A DNA stretch of 64,000 bases, from positions 2,356,001 to 2,420,000 of the forward strand of contig NZ_CP163520.1 in the NCBI RefSeq assembly GCF_041080675.1, written 5' to 3'. Below the pieces are notes generated by a model that saw only the letters and a program-made list of their open reading frames with translations, made no database searches and was not told the origin of the DNA. This document shows positions 8,905-15,594 of this stretch, piece by piece. The translations under genes and the position numbers were made by a program. This stretch comes from Streptomyces sp. cg36. Its GTDB lineage: Bacteria > Actinomycetota > Actinomycetes > Streptomycetales > Streptomycetaceae. Every line of letters starts with the position of its first letter. The first letter of the stretch is position 1.

Positions 8905-9330
8905 CTACGAGCAGAACGACGACTTCACAGCGGTCACGATCTGCGCGGCCTGGTCGTCCGTGAGGCTGGGCACCGTGCCGCCTTCAAAGCGGCTCTTGGC
9001 GTTCTTCTGGACCGTGACGTCATCCTTGCCGCCCTTGATGTCCAAGCAGACATCCCGGGACCTGCTGACGGCCCGGTCTTCCTTCGCGACCAATCCGGGC
9101 TCGATGGTCCGTAGCGCCCTCATCAGTCCGGCAGTCTGCATCGTGTCCGGCGACGGGATGCCGGACGGCTCGGACGGCTTCTCGGCGGGCTTGGCGGGCG
9201 CCGTGGCGGGTGCCTTGGGCTTGGCGTCGGCTTCGGCCTTGTCGTCGTCATCCTGGAACAGCGACAGCACCCCGCCGAACGCGAGCACCGCAGCCCCCGC
9301 GATGAACCAATTTTTCTTCTTCCGCTCCAT
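8905..9330 (-). CDS. Small exported or membrane-anchored protein, unknown
   Basis: A 141-residue protein. Residues 1-7 are basic (MERKKKN), residues 8-24 form one hydrophobic helix (WFIAGAAVLAFGGVLSLF), then an acidic DDDDK and a Lys/Pro/Ala-rich linker to about residue 60, and a folded C-terminal part with two cysteines (DVCLDI and the final SSFCS), which could form a disulphide outside the cell. The C-terminal pattern TDDQAAQIVTAVKSSFC loosely recalls DUF732-type actinobacterial proteins. GGGGAGGGG precedes the ATG at 9330. It is the leftmost prophage-side gene; it could instead be a host gene next to the attachment site. No function is assigned. Confidence 0.6.
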   Translation of the reverse strand: MERKKKNWFIAGAAVLAFGGVLSLFQDDDDKAEADAKPKAPATAPAKPAEKPSEPSGIPSPDTMQTAGLMRALRTIEPGLVAKEDRAVSRSRDVCLDIKGGKDDVTVQKNAKSRFEGGTVPSLTDDQAAQIVTAVKSSFCS

Positions 9331-9413
9331 GATCGGTCCCCTCCCCTGGGCGTGCATGTGATCTTCCTTGCCTATCACGCGGATACCCGCAGGTGGGCGC
9401 GCATTTCGGCCGC

Positions 9414-9623
9414 TCATCGGCGCATCACGGGCAGCTCGTCCCACTGGGCACGCGGGGGGTAGCGGTGTACACAGGCGGGGCACACGTAGTGGGTGTATCC
9501 GGTGCCGCCGCTCATGCTTTGTACGTGGCCCACGACAACCGGGGCGCTGGTCCAGTGCCCGCAGATTCCGTGCACGGGCCGTGCGGGCTCGGAGGTCTCG
9601 GAGGTGATCCCGTCGCGGGTCAT
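9414..9623 (-). CDS. Small Cys/His-containing protein, unknown
   Basis: A 69-residue protein. ICGHW near residue 20 and YVCPACVHRYPP near residue 50 give a C-x-H ... CxxC arrangement that could hold a zinc ion. The ATG at 9623 overlaps the stop of the upstream gene (ATGA), so the two are translated together. Such short putative zinc-binding proteins are frequent in Streptomyces mobile elements. The function is not recognised. Confidence 0.5.
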   Translation of the reverse strand: MTRDGITSETSEPARPVHGICGHWTSAPVVVGHVQSMSGGTGYTHYVCPACVHRYPPRAQWDELPVMRR

Positions 9624-9961
9624 GCGACCACCGCCGCGTACACGTCGTGCCGCTCGGGGTTGGGGTAGTCGTATCCGAGATCGGCAGCGACCATGGCGAG
9701 GCAGCGTTGGTGCCGCCGGTCGATCGCAGCGTCTTGCCGCTGGACCCATTCGCGGAGGTAGGGCGGGATGCGGGGCCCGTGCTCCTCGGCCGTGGTTTTG
9801 GTTCGGGCGGGGGCAACCAGTGTGAGCGGGGCCGTGGGCGCGCAGATCACGGCCTTACGCGGAGCCGGCGAGGGGGCGGGGCGGTTTCCGCCGTGTCGTC
9901 CGTGGGCGGGCAGTAACAGGCGCAGCGCCCATAAGAGGGCGCGGGCGATAGCATCGCGCAT
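9620..9961 (-). CDS. Unknown 113-residue basic protein
   Basis: The N-terminus is a possible membrane-contacting helix (IARALLWALRLLLPAHG), followed by a Pro/Ala/Arg-rich middle and an acidic-aromatic C-terminal part (IPPYLREWVQRQDAAIDRRHQRCL). The stop overlaps the next gene by 4 bases. The GntR gene begins 172 bp away on the other strand, so the two transcription units diverge from a shared region that holds a TTGACG box near 10043 and a tandem CTGTCCACCC repeat at 10059-10078. It is not a recognised family. Confidence 0.45.
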   Translation of the reverse strand: MRDAIARALLWALRLLLPAHGRHGGNRPAPSPAPRKAVICAPTAPLTLVAPARTKTTAEEHGPRIPPYLREWVQRQDAAIDRRHQRCLAMVAADLGYDYPNPERHDVYAAVVA

Positions 9962-10133
9962 GAGTCGTTCAGCTCCCGTAGCTAGCTGTTCGGCGGAGCC
10001 CCGGCAGATCGTTCGCGCGGTCTGTCGGGGCGTTGTGTTTTGTTGACGGTAGAGATCCTGTCCACCCCTGTCCACCCCTCGGGGTCCCTATCGGCCGCGA
10101 GGGGAGGTCCGGGTTTGTGGGTACCTTCTCGAT

Positions 10134-10391
10134 GTGGAGTTCGACCCGCGCCGCCCGAAGTGGCAGCAGATCGCAGACGAGATCACCCGCCGTATCAAGA
10201 GCGGGCGGTACCCGGCTGGTTTCCAGCTCTCCGAGGTCCGGTTGGCGGACGAGTTCGGCGTGAACCGCGACACCTTGCGGAAGGCGACCAGGGCGCTCCG
10301 GGAATCGGGCTGGATCACGACCACGCCGAGCATGGGTTCATTCGTTGCTGAGTCCCTGCCCGCCGAGGAAGGGCACCAGGGCGACGCGTAG
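10134..10391 (+). CDS. Short GntR-family DNA-binding protein
   Basis: An 85-residue protein made almost entirely of a winged helix. The N-terminus FDPRRPKWQQIADEITRRI and the recognition region RLADEFGVNRDTLRKATRALRESGWI are typical of GntR/KorA-like regulators in Streptomyces mobile elements. The beta-hairpin wing reads TTTPSMGSFVA. No effector domain is present, so it acts as a simple repressor. The GTG start at 10134 has no convincing Shine-Dalgarno sequence, so the message may be leaderless. It probably controls the divergent 9961-9414 genes, its own promoter, or the methyltransferase operon ending 45 bases beyond its stop. Confidence 0.8.
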   Translation: MEFDPRRPKWQQIADEITRRIKSGRYPAGFQLSEVRLADEFGVNRDTLRKATRALRESGWITTTPSMGSFVAESLPAEEGHQGDA

Positions 10392-10436
10392 CCCCGCCCG
10401 GCCCCACGAATGGGCAGGGACGGACGGGACTGGTAC

Positions 10437-11615
10437 CTAGGCTGTCGGGACTGGTGTGGATTGTGAGTCGAGCCACACGTTCTCGCCGTCCGCTGTCACA
10501 GTGAGTCCGAAGCGAGTGAAGCCGGGGCGTCCTTGCTCCTCCCACCATCGGTGGGCGGCTTCGGTCTCGTCCCACAACTTGCGTGGACCCGATTGCCATA
10601 CGCGGGTGGTGTCTTCGTCCCGGAACTGCGCACACGCCCATGAGCGGTCCGACAGTCCGTAGAACCAGACGGCCCGCGTTCCGTCCTCCTTCGCCGCCAC
10701 CGCACGCACACAGTCGCGGACGCCCAGACCCAGGACGAATTCCTGTGGACTGAACCGACCACTCAGGAACTGGTCTTCCGTGACCGTCGTCGACGACTCG
10801 TCCCCGTCGGCGACACTGCCGGGAACGTAGTCGGCGTGCCGCACAGGTGGTCGGCGCTGGGCTCGTGCCTTCATGAACTCCACGGGTCCGGTAAAGGGTC
10901 CGGTGGCGCTCTTTCCGTTGTCTGCGACGGTCAGCCGGGCCACCGCGTCCCCGTTGCCGTAGTGCGTTCCCCACGGCGCCACGACGACCCCGCCGGGGCG
11001 GCACTGCTCGATCCATGTGTACGGGATGGAGCGCAGCCCGCACGTGGCGATGATCCGGTCATACGGTGCCCCGGCTGGGTCTCCTTCGATGCCGTCGCCG
11101 TGGACGACGCGCACCGGCAGACCGAAGCAGTTAAGGGCGGTCCGCGCAGCAGTTGCTACAGCCTCATCAACTTCCACGCTGACGACGTTCCCGGGGCCGA
11201 GCCGGTGGGCGAGCAGTGCGGCGTTCCACCCGGTGCCGGTGCCGATCTCCAGCACACGGGAGTCGGGCCGGACGTCCAGGTCGCGGAGCATAGAGAACAC
11301 GACGCTCGGCATGGAAGCGGAACTGGTGGAGAGCTCGCCGGGTGCGGGTCCCGTGTGTGTGCCGTCGTCCCATTGGGTGACCACGGGAGCGTCGGAGTCC
11401 GCGTATCCGTACCAGGTCTCCGGGTCGTCCGTCCGCGACACGGGGACGCTCTGCCCTGTGCGCATGTCGTACGGCCACATGAGATCGGGCAGGAACGCGG
11501 CGCGTGGAACCGCAGCGAATGAGGGCGCCCAATCGGAGGTGAGCACGCCCCCGGACATGAGGACGCGCCCCAGCTCTGTGAGGCTGGGGCGCTCCTGGTG
11601 TGCGTTCGCGGGCAT
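10437..11615 (-). CDS. Isoaspartate O-methyltransferase-like enzyme (possible RiPP-modifying)
   Basis: A 392-residue protein. The middle (about residues 75-230) is a Rossmann methyltransferase of the PCMT type: YADSDAPVVTQWDDG, then VLEIGTGTGWNAALLA (motif I), SVEVDEA and GDGIEGDPAGAPYDRII. The C-terminal 150 residues (RFSPQEFVLGLGVRDCVRA) are an extension absent from housekeeping repair PCMT. This long form is the one used by aspartimide-forming RiPP methyltransferases (lanthipeptide- and imiditide-associated). Its ATG overlaps the stop of a 45-codon peptide gene (TAATG), so both are translated together. It may methylate an Asp of that peptide, leading to an aspartimide. A PCMT-type fold is clear; peptide modification is inferred. 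Confidence 0.75.
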   Translation of the reverse strand: MPANAHQERPSLTELGRVLMSGGVLTSDWAPSFAAVPRAAFLPDLMWPYDMRTGQSVPVSRTDDPETWYGYADSDAPVVTQWDDGTHTGPAPGELSTSSASMPSVVFSMLRDLDVRPDSRVLEIGTGTGWNAALLAHRLGPGNVVSVEVDEAVATAARTALNCFGLPVRVVHGDGIEGDPAGAPYDRIIATCGLRSIPYTWIEQCRPGGVVVAPWGTHYGNGDAVARLTVADNGKSATGPFTGPVEFMKARAQRRPPVRHADYVPGSVADGDESSTTVTEDQFLSGRFSPQEFVLGLGVRDCVRAVAAKEDGTRAVWFYGLSDRSWACAQFRDEDTTRVWQSGPRKLWDETEAAHRWWEEQGRPGFTRFGLTVTADGENVWLDSQSTPVPTA

Positions 11616-11752
11616 TAGCCGATGACCTTCGGCGGGTTGGGTACGCCGGGGCCGCCGTCAGGGGTGGGCGGCTGGTGCGGACCGGGGTACGGCTCGCCGG
11701 GGAGCTTGTCGCCGCCTCCGCCGCTGTTGCTGCACGTTCCGTTGATCTTCAT
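11615..11752 (-). CDS. 45-residue Gly/Pro-rich peptide, candidate modified-peptide precursor
   Basis: Too short for ordinary gene calling. The frame runs from an ATG at 11752, 5 bases after an AAAGAGG ribosome site, to a TAA that overlaps the methyltransferase ATG by one base. The product starts MKINGTCSNSGGGGDK, has a Pro-rich middle (PGEPYPGPHQPP) and then TPDGGPGVPNPP. Asp32-Gly33 is the sequence most prone to aspartimide formation; Asp15-Lys16 is a second Asp. It has one Cys and no signal peptide. Tight coupling to a PCMT-like enzyme makes a RiPP precursor the leading idea; a small structural or regulatory protein cannot be excluded. Confidence 0.65.
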   Translation of the reverse strand: MKINGTCSNSGGGGDKLPGEPYPGPHQPPTPDGGPGVPNPPKVIG

Positions 11753-11804
11753 GGCGCCTCTTTCTCTCGTTGATCAGAGGTACCCAGCGCAAGCCGGGTC
11801 TTGC

Positions 11805-11860
11805 CCGCCCCTGCCGTGAGTCCCGGAGCAAGAGGGTGGGTCGGGCTTCGGCAGGGGCGG
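11805..11860 (-). other. Stem-loop between the 87-residue gene and the peptide gene
   Basis: A perfect 12-bp inverted repeat (CCGCCCCTGCCG at 11805-11816, CGGCAGGGGCGG at 11849-11860) encloses 32 bases and has no T-run. It lies between the stop at 11865 and the peptide start at 11752 on the minus strand, where it could separate the two expression levels or protect the peptide-methyltransferase message. Confidence 0.55.
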
Positions 11861-11864
11861 AGTC

Positions 11865-12128
11865 TTAGGTGGTGGGACGGGCGGCGTCGAGCTGTCTTTT
11901 GATCTCCACCAGCCGCGCCGTGACGGCATACACGGTTTGCAGCGGGTAGCTCCCCATGGACAGCCGACTCGTACGGGTCGGGCAACTGTGATGGGCGCAC
12001 GGCTCGTCGATGTCCAGGTTGTTCAGCTCGTTGAGGCCGAGCGCTTCGAGTGCCGCGCTGAGTGCCCACGCTGCGGTACTGAGGTTCTCGCGCTCTTCGT
12101 GAGTGAAGAAATCCGTGCTTCCGCACAT
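11865..12128 (-). CDS. Unknown 87-residue protein
   Basis: A mostly helical acidic protein: MCGSTDFFTHEERENLSTAAW at the N-terminus, ALEALGLNELNNLDIDEPCAHHSCPT in the middle (a CxHHxC cluster that might bind metal) and VTARLVEIKRQLDAAR at the end. AAGGAG lies 9 bases before the ATG at 12128. It belongs to the same minus-strand run as the peptide-methyltransferase pair. The family is not recognised. Confidence 0.55.
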   Translation of the reverse strand: MCGSTDFFTHEERENLSTAAWALSAALEALGLNELNNLDIDEPCAHHSCPTRTSRLSMGSYPLQTVYAVTARLVEIKRQLDAARPTT

Positions 12129-12156
12129 GTGCGCGTCTCCTTCCTGGATGACAGCG

Positions 12157-12194
12157 GGTCCCCGGCCGTGCGGGGCGTCGACCGGCCGGGGACC
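12157..12194. other. GC-rich stem-loop upstream of the 87-residue gene
   Basis: An 11-bp inverted repeat (GGTCCCCGGCC at 12157-12167, GGCCGGGGACC at 12184-12194) has a 16-base loop, about 30 bases before the start at 12128. No T-run follows on either strand. The surrounding 12129-12366 stretch holds no convincing gene. Confidence 0.45.
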
Positions 12195-12366
12195 GCCGCT
12201 GGTACCGCCTACCGGAACAACGACCGGATCGTGGGCGGTCCATACCGCGCCAGCCGCTTACTGCCAGCACGGGGGATACGGCGCCTCGGGATTTTCGCGC
12301 CGAGGCAGGTTGAGGGCCAACAGGCCGCGCGGGTCGTACACCAGGCTGACCGACTAGCGGGCGGAA

Positions 12367-12726
12367 CTACGGCGGACACGGGCTTGCCCTTCCGTGCTCC
12401 GTGAGCCATGCCAAATCCTCGGGCCAAAAGTGGTTCCCGTTGTGCTCCTCGAACAGGAGACACAGGTTTCCGGACTCGCTCTTGTCCGTGCACCGGTCTT
12501 GGAGCTGGACACGAGCGGTTTCTTCGCGCCAGAACACCCACACTGCACGGCCGGTAGCTTCCTCGGCGAACAGCAGGTGCGCCGCGTGCTCGCCCTCGAT
12601 GTGCTCGGCCAACTCGCAGTACAGGAACTGCGGCACATCCTCAGCAAGGACGCGGGTGGACACCAGCTCAACGGCGGCAACTTCGAGCCCCAGGGGGAGG
12701 AACAGAGGGGCGCGGCAACGGTTCAT
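12367..12726 (-). CDS. Unknown 119-residue acidic protein
   Basis: The product has hydrophobic beta-like segments (APLFLPLGLEVAAVELV, FLYCELAEHIEGEH, HLLFAEEATGRAVWVFWREET) and an acidic-aromatic C-terminal part (LLFEEHNGNHFWPEDLAWL). The ATG at 12726 overlaps the stop of the upstream gene (TGATG), so the two form a translational unit. No domain is recognised. It sits in the operon running from 13286 towards the peptide-methyltransferase cassette, divergent from the XRE-DUF397 pair. Confidence 0.55.
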   Translation of the reverse strand: MNRCRAPLFLPLGLEVAAVELVSTRVLAEDVPQFLYCELAEHIEGEHAAHLLFAEEATGRAVWVFWREETARVQLQDRCTDKSESGNLCLLFEEHNGNHFWPEDLAWLTEHGRASPCPP

Positions 12727-13286
12727 CAGGGGGTCCTCGGTTGGTCTGTGGACTGTCGGCGGGGGGTGGTGTCCCGCCACCGGCCGGGGGGTTGGCGGTC
12801 CTCGCCGGCCCGTCCGGCAGCGGGACGTTCGGGGGAGAACTGCGTGCCGGGAACGTTCACGGGGATGACGGACAGGAAGTACGCCCCGGTGTGATCGGAC
12901 GCAGCAAGAGTGAACAACTCACCCATGCAGAGCTGCCAGAACGCCGCTTGCCGCGCTGCACAGTTCGCCGACCAGCTACGAAGAAAGTGCGGAGCGTCCG
13001 GATGACCCGACGGGACGCTTCGCAGCACGTTGCCGCCGACCCATGGGGCGCGCGGGTCGGGGTCGAGCCTGTCGGCGAGCCAGTCAGCCCGTCCCACCAG
13101 CCAACGCAGTGCCCGCCCCGCGTACGGAGTCGCAAAGGTTCCCAGCACCACACGGACGGTCCGTCCGTCCGCGGGTCCCTCGGCGAACACCTCAGCCCAA
13201 TAGGCGCGGGTGGTCGTCGGCTTGTGCGGGGTCTCAGCGCCCCTATCCTCACCAAACACGGCCACTCCTCTCCGTAGCGCCATCAC
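12726..13286 (-). CDS. Unknown 186-residue protein next to the XRE regulator
   Basis: The central region is W- and R-rich (RALRWLVGRADWLADRLDPDP, HFLRSWSANCAARQAAFWQLC), and a Pro/Arg-rich tail (EDRQPPGRWRDTTPRR) looks disordered. The start is a GTG at 13286 or the next codon ATG at 13283. It is the first gene of the minus-strand run and is separated from the divergent XRE gene by 80 bp containing a palindrome, so it is a likely direct target of that regulator. The family is unknown. Confidence 0.5.
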   Translation of the reverse strand: MMALRRGVAVFGEDRGAETPHKPTTTRAYWAEVFAEGPADGRTVRVVLGTFATPYAGRALRWLVGRADWLADRLDPDPRAPWVGGNVLRSVPSGHPDAPHFLRSWSANCAARQAAFWQLCMGELFTLAASDHTGAYFLSVIPVNVPGTQFSPERPAAGRAGEDRQPPGRWRDTTPRRQSTDQPRTP

Positions 13287-13317
13287 TACCGGGGCGACTC
13301 AGCGTGGCCTACAGTCA

Positions 13318-13334
13318 GCAAGTCTTCAACTTGC
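13318..13334. promoter_or_regulatory. Candidate XRE operator
   Basis: GCAAGT and ACTTGC face each other around CTTCA (17 bp in all), centred in the 80-bp gap between the divergent 13286 and 13367 starts. Size and position suit a dimeric XRE protein repressing both promoters. Confidence 0.5.
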
Positions 13335-13366
13335 GCAATTTGATTGGATAGTTGGGAGCCGCGACG

Positions 13367-14194
13367 ATGAACCGCAAGGAGCTGAACCCCGAGGAATCAC
13401 CTATCGCGCGCTTTGGTCTGCGCTTACGTCAACTACGGGATGAACGCGGCTGGACCCAGGACGAGTTGGGGGCGCGCATGGGGTGCTCAGGAAGCCACAT
13501 CTCAGCCGTGGAAACCGGTCGCCGTTCGCCAACTCCACACTTCGCGGCAAGCGCTGACAAAGTCTTGGGCACCGGGGACCGGCTTGAGCGGCAGAGTGAG
13601 GCTGTCCGCCACACGGCGATTCTTGAAGGGTTCACGGAATACGTTGCCCAGGAAGTCAAGGCGGCAGAGCTTCGACTCTTCGAGCTGGGCATCGTTCCTG
13701 GGCTGCTCCAGACCCCGCACTATGCAGAGGCGATCACCACAGGAGCTGTGCGACGGGGGGCCATTACGGCGCATCAGGCAGAGGAGCGGCTGACGCTCCT
13801 CCGCAGTAGACAGGCGTCGTTGGAGCGCACCCCCGCGCCGCTAGTGTTCGCCGTGCTGGACGAGAGCTGTCTTCATCGACGAGTTGGCGGTCCAGGAGTC
13901 ATGGACGCCCAATATGCACGACTCGTCGCTTTTGCGGAGCTTCCGTCCACGGTGTTTCAGATCGCACCGTACGAACTGGGTGAACGGCGCTCCTTTGATC
14001 TGCCAGTGACCCTTTTGACGCTTGCTGATCGGTCGCACCTCGCGTACTCCGAGTCGGCGCAACAGGGTCGACTAGAGCGCGATATGCGGTTCGTGCAGCC
14101 CATGTTGACGGCCTACCATCAGTTGCAGGCTGAGGCGCTGTCGCAAGCGGCGTCGGTGGCCATGATTGAGAACCTTCGAAAGGGCGCACCGTGA
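13367..14194 (+). CDS. XRE-family regulator with DUF5753 domain
   Basis: A 275-residue protein. The helix-turn-helix is at about residues 15-70 (FGLRLRQLRDERGWTQDELGARMGCSGSHISAVETGRRSP). A DUF5753 ligand-like domain follows (LFELGIVPGLLQTPHYAEAI, then VMDAQYARLVAFAELPSTVFQIAPY). I start at the ATG at 13367 with TGGGAG upstream rather than the TTG 15 bases earlier. The stop overlaps the DUF397 gene (GTGA). XRE-DUF397 pairs (WhiJ/BldB-like) are numerous in Streptomyces and control development or local cargo; here the pair may control the divergent accessory operon. Confidence 0.88.
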   Translation: MNRKELNPEESPIARFGLRLRQLRDERGWTQDELGARMGCSGSHISAVETGRRSPTPHFAASADKVLGTGDRLERQSEAVRHTAILEGFTEYVAQEVKAAELRLFELGIVPGLLQTPHYAEAITTGAVRRGAITAHQAEERLTLLRSRQASLERTPAPLVFAVLDESCLHRRVGGPGVMDAQYARLVAFAELPSTVFQIAPYELGERRSFDLPVTLLTLADRSHLAYSESAQQGRLERDMRFVQPMLTAYHQLQAEALSQAASVAMIENLRKGAP

Positions 14195-14400
14195 CGACCG
14201 AGACCATAGCCATAGCCCCTCGCTGGGTCACGTCTTCTTACAGCAGCAATGGCGGCCAGTGCGTTGAGGTCGCCATGAACCTTGCCGCTGCGCGCGGCGT
14301 GGTCCCCGTCCGTGACAGCAAGAACGCCACTGGCCCAATCCTTAACCTCTCGCCCGCCGCCTTCGCCGGTCTGGTGGCGTACGCCAAGCAGTCCCGCTAG
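14191..14400 (+). CDS. DUF397 protein, partner of the XRE regulator
   Basis: A 69-residue protein with the full DUF397 pattern: WVTSSYSSNGGQCVEVA, VVPVRDSKNATGPILNLSPAAFAGLVAYAK. The GTG start lies inside the XRE stop (GTGA). DUF397 proteins act with, or antagonise, the neighbouring XRE protein in a toxin-antitoxin-like or regulatory pair. Length and motifs are normal. Confidence 0.88.
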   Translation: MTTETIAIAPRWVTSSYSSNGGQCVEVAMNLAAARGVVPVRDSKNATGPILNLSPAAFAGLVAYAKQSR

Positions 14401-14410
14401 TCCGCCGGTC

Positions 14411-14450
14411 GCCCCGCCACTCCACCCCCCTCGGGGAGCGGCGGGGCTTT
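14411..14450. terminator. Terminator between convergent genes
   Basis: GCCCCGCC (14411-14418) pairs with GGCGGGGC (14440-14447) and TTTCG follows on the plus strand. It ends the XRE-DUF397 message and lies just past the stop of the opposite gene at 14457. Confidence 0.65.
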
Positions 14451-14456
14451 CGTCTG

Positions 14457-14693
14457 TCAGGCAGCGATCCCGCGGGACTGGATCACCGCGCGGGCCCATG
14501 CGTCGGGCGGGCCCAGCTCGGGTGTGCGGTCGGTGACGTAGACACCCCATGCGCTACGTCCGGGCACTCTGTGCACGCTGACGCCGTAGCGGTCTGTCAT
14601 ACCTGATCGGCGGAGCACAGCGGCCAAGCGGTGCAGCTCGGTGGACGCCTCGGATCGGTGCTCGCGCCCGAGGACGAACACGCGGGCGCTCAC
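14457..14693 (-). CDS. Unknown 78-residue protein
   Basis: The product starts at a GTG (14693) that overlaps the upstream stop by 4 bases; a longer upstream reading in this frame is a shadow. VFVLGREHRSEASTELHRLAAVLRRSG suggests a helical N-terminal half, and YGVSVHRVPGRSAWGVYVTD a beta C-terminal half. No family is recognised. It forms a two-gene unit with the 116-residue gene. Confidence 0.5.
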   Translation of the reverse strand: MSARVFVLGREHRSEASTELHRLAAVLRRSGMTDRYGVSVHRVPGRSAWGVYVTDRTPELGPPDAWARAVIQSRGIAA

Positions 14694-15040
14694 GCTGCCA
14701 CCGCCGTAGGTGCGGTGATCCAATGCGTCCACGGCTCGCACGCGGGAAGGAGCCGGCCAGTCTCGGACGAGCGGCCCCATTCGTAGTGGCCCACCAGGGC
14801 CCCGCGAATGCGCTCGTACGCCAGCATCCGGAAGCGCCCCACCTTGGACGACATGATGCGCGCTGCCATCGTGGCGTAGGCGACCAGGGCGCGCAGTAGC
14901 TGAGTCGGGCTGTATACGTACTCTGCTGTTTCCGGGTGCTCCGGGTCCGGCACCCACCCCCATTGCCCGGATTCGGTGCGCTCGAAGATTTCGAGCTTGA
15001 ACGTGATGGTCGGGTTCGGGCGCGCTTCTCCTTCGGACAC
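14690..15040 (-). CDS. Unknown 116-residue protein
   Basis: It starts at a GTG (15040) preceded by GGGGGGAA. TITFKLEIFERTESGQWGWVPDP looks like a beta sheet, followed by long helices (LLRALVAYATMAARIMSSKVGRFRMLAYERI). The C-terminal part has W, H and aromatic residues (ALVGHYEWGRSS). It is co-translated with the following 78-residue gene. No function is assigned; both belong to the left accessory region. Confidence 0.5.
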   Translation of the reverse strand: MSEGEARPNPTITFKLEIFERTESGQWGWVPDPEHPETAEYVYSPTQLLRALVAYATMAARIMSSKVGRFRMLAYERIRGALVGHYEWGRSSETGRLLPACEPWTHWITAPTAVAA

Positions 15041-15149
15041 AGATTCCCCCCAAAGAATCGTGGTCTCGTGTGCAAAAAATGGAACAGGCGACGGGGGCGG
15101 CTCCGCCCGTCGCCTGTCTGTGCTGCCTAGATGCGGCTAGGTAGCGGTG

Positions 15150-15374
15150 CTATCCCCAGGTCGGGTCGAGGGCGACCCGCGGCGTCTCCGCGGAGTCTGA
15201 CGCGTCGGCTATCGGGTGCTCGGTCTGCCCCTCGGCGGAGACGCTGGTTCCGGTGAATCCCCATGTCGGGTCCGCTTGGTGGACTGACTGCTGAGCGCTG
15301 CCCCCCAGCAGCGCCACGCCGAGTGCGAGAGCGCCCATGGCAGCGGCAGCGGCCACCTTCATTTTCAAGATCAT
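15150..15374 (-). CDS. Secreted small peptide with two DPTWG motifs (candidate signal)
   Basis: A 74-residue pre-protein. Residues 1-27 are a Sec signal peptide (MILKMKV, then AAAAAMGALALGVALLGGSA), and cleavage after GSA or AQQ is likely. The mature part of about 45 residues begins near QADPTWGFTGTS and ends in LDPTWG at the stop. The two DPTWG copies use different third bases (ACA and ACC), so the repeat is conserved at protein level. The spacer is acidic (ADASDSAETP). The gene is divergent from a LuxR-type regulator, with matched inverted decamers by each start. A secreted peptide signal read by that regulator, or a precursor cut to a DPTWG peptide, is the main hypothesis. Confidence 0.7.
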   Translation of the reverse strand: MILKMKVAAAAAMGALALGVALLGGSAQQSVHQADPTWGFTGTSVSAEGQTEHPIADASDSAETPRVALDPTWG

Positions 15375-15452
15375 TTTGTTCCCCTCGATTGACTTCGGTC
15401 ACCCACAGTGGATGACTGAAGTAGGCATATGCTTGAAGCACGTACCAGTCAT

Positions 15453-15582
15453 GTCATTACGCTGCACTAACGCGCTGCGGCCTGCACACACCCGGAACGG
15501 CGGTCACATTCCGTAAGGGTGCCGGATGCACTAGCGGTGATCAACCGCTGACCGCGTGCATATGTGCGCACTGCGTAATGAC
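15453..15582. promoter_or_regulatory. Divergent control region with paired inverted operators
   Basis: GTCATTACGC at 15453-15462 recurs exactly inverted at 15573-15582, one copy near each divergent gene start. GCATATG also occurs on both sides (15427 and 15559), and a further small palindrome (AGCGGT-GATCA-ACCGCT) lies at 15533-15549. The symmetry suggests a regulator binding both promoters, perhaps with DNA looping over 120 bp. The LuxR protein is the natural candidate. Confidence 0.6.
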
Positions 15583-15594
15583 GTAGGGGGCAAA

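Noticed and set aside
12209..12409. 66-codon minus-strand frame in the gap between the 119- and 87-residue genes
   Set aside because: Arg/Cys-rich with no ribosome site, and it overlaps the end of the 119-residue gene; it looks like non-coding sequence.
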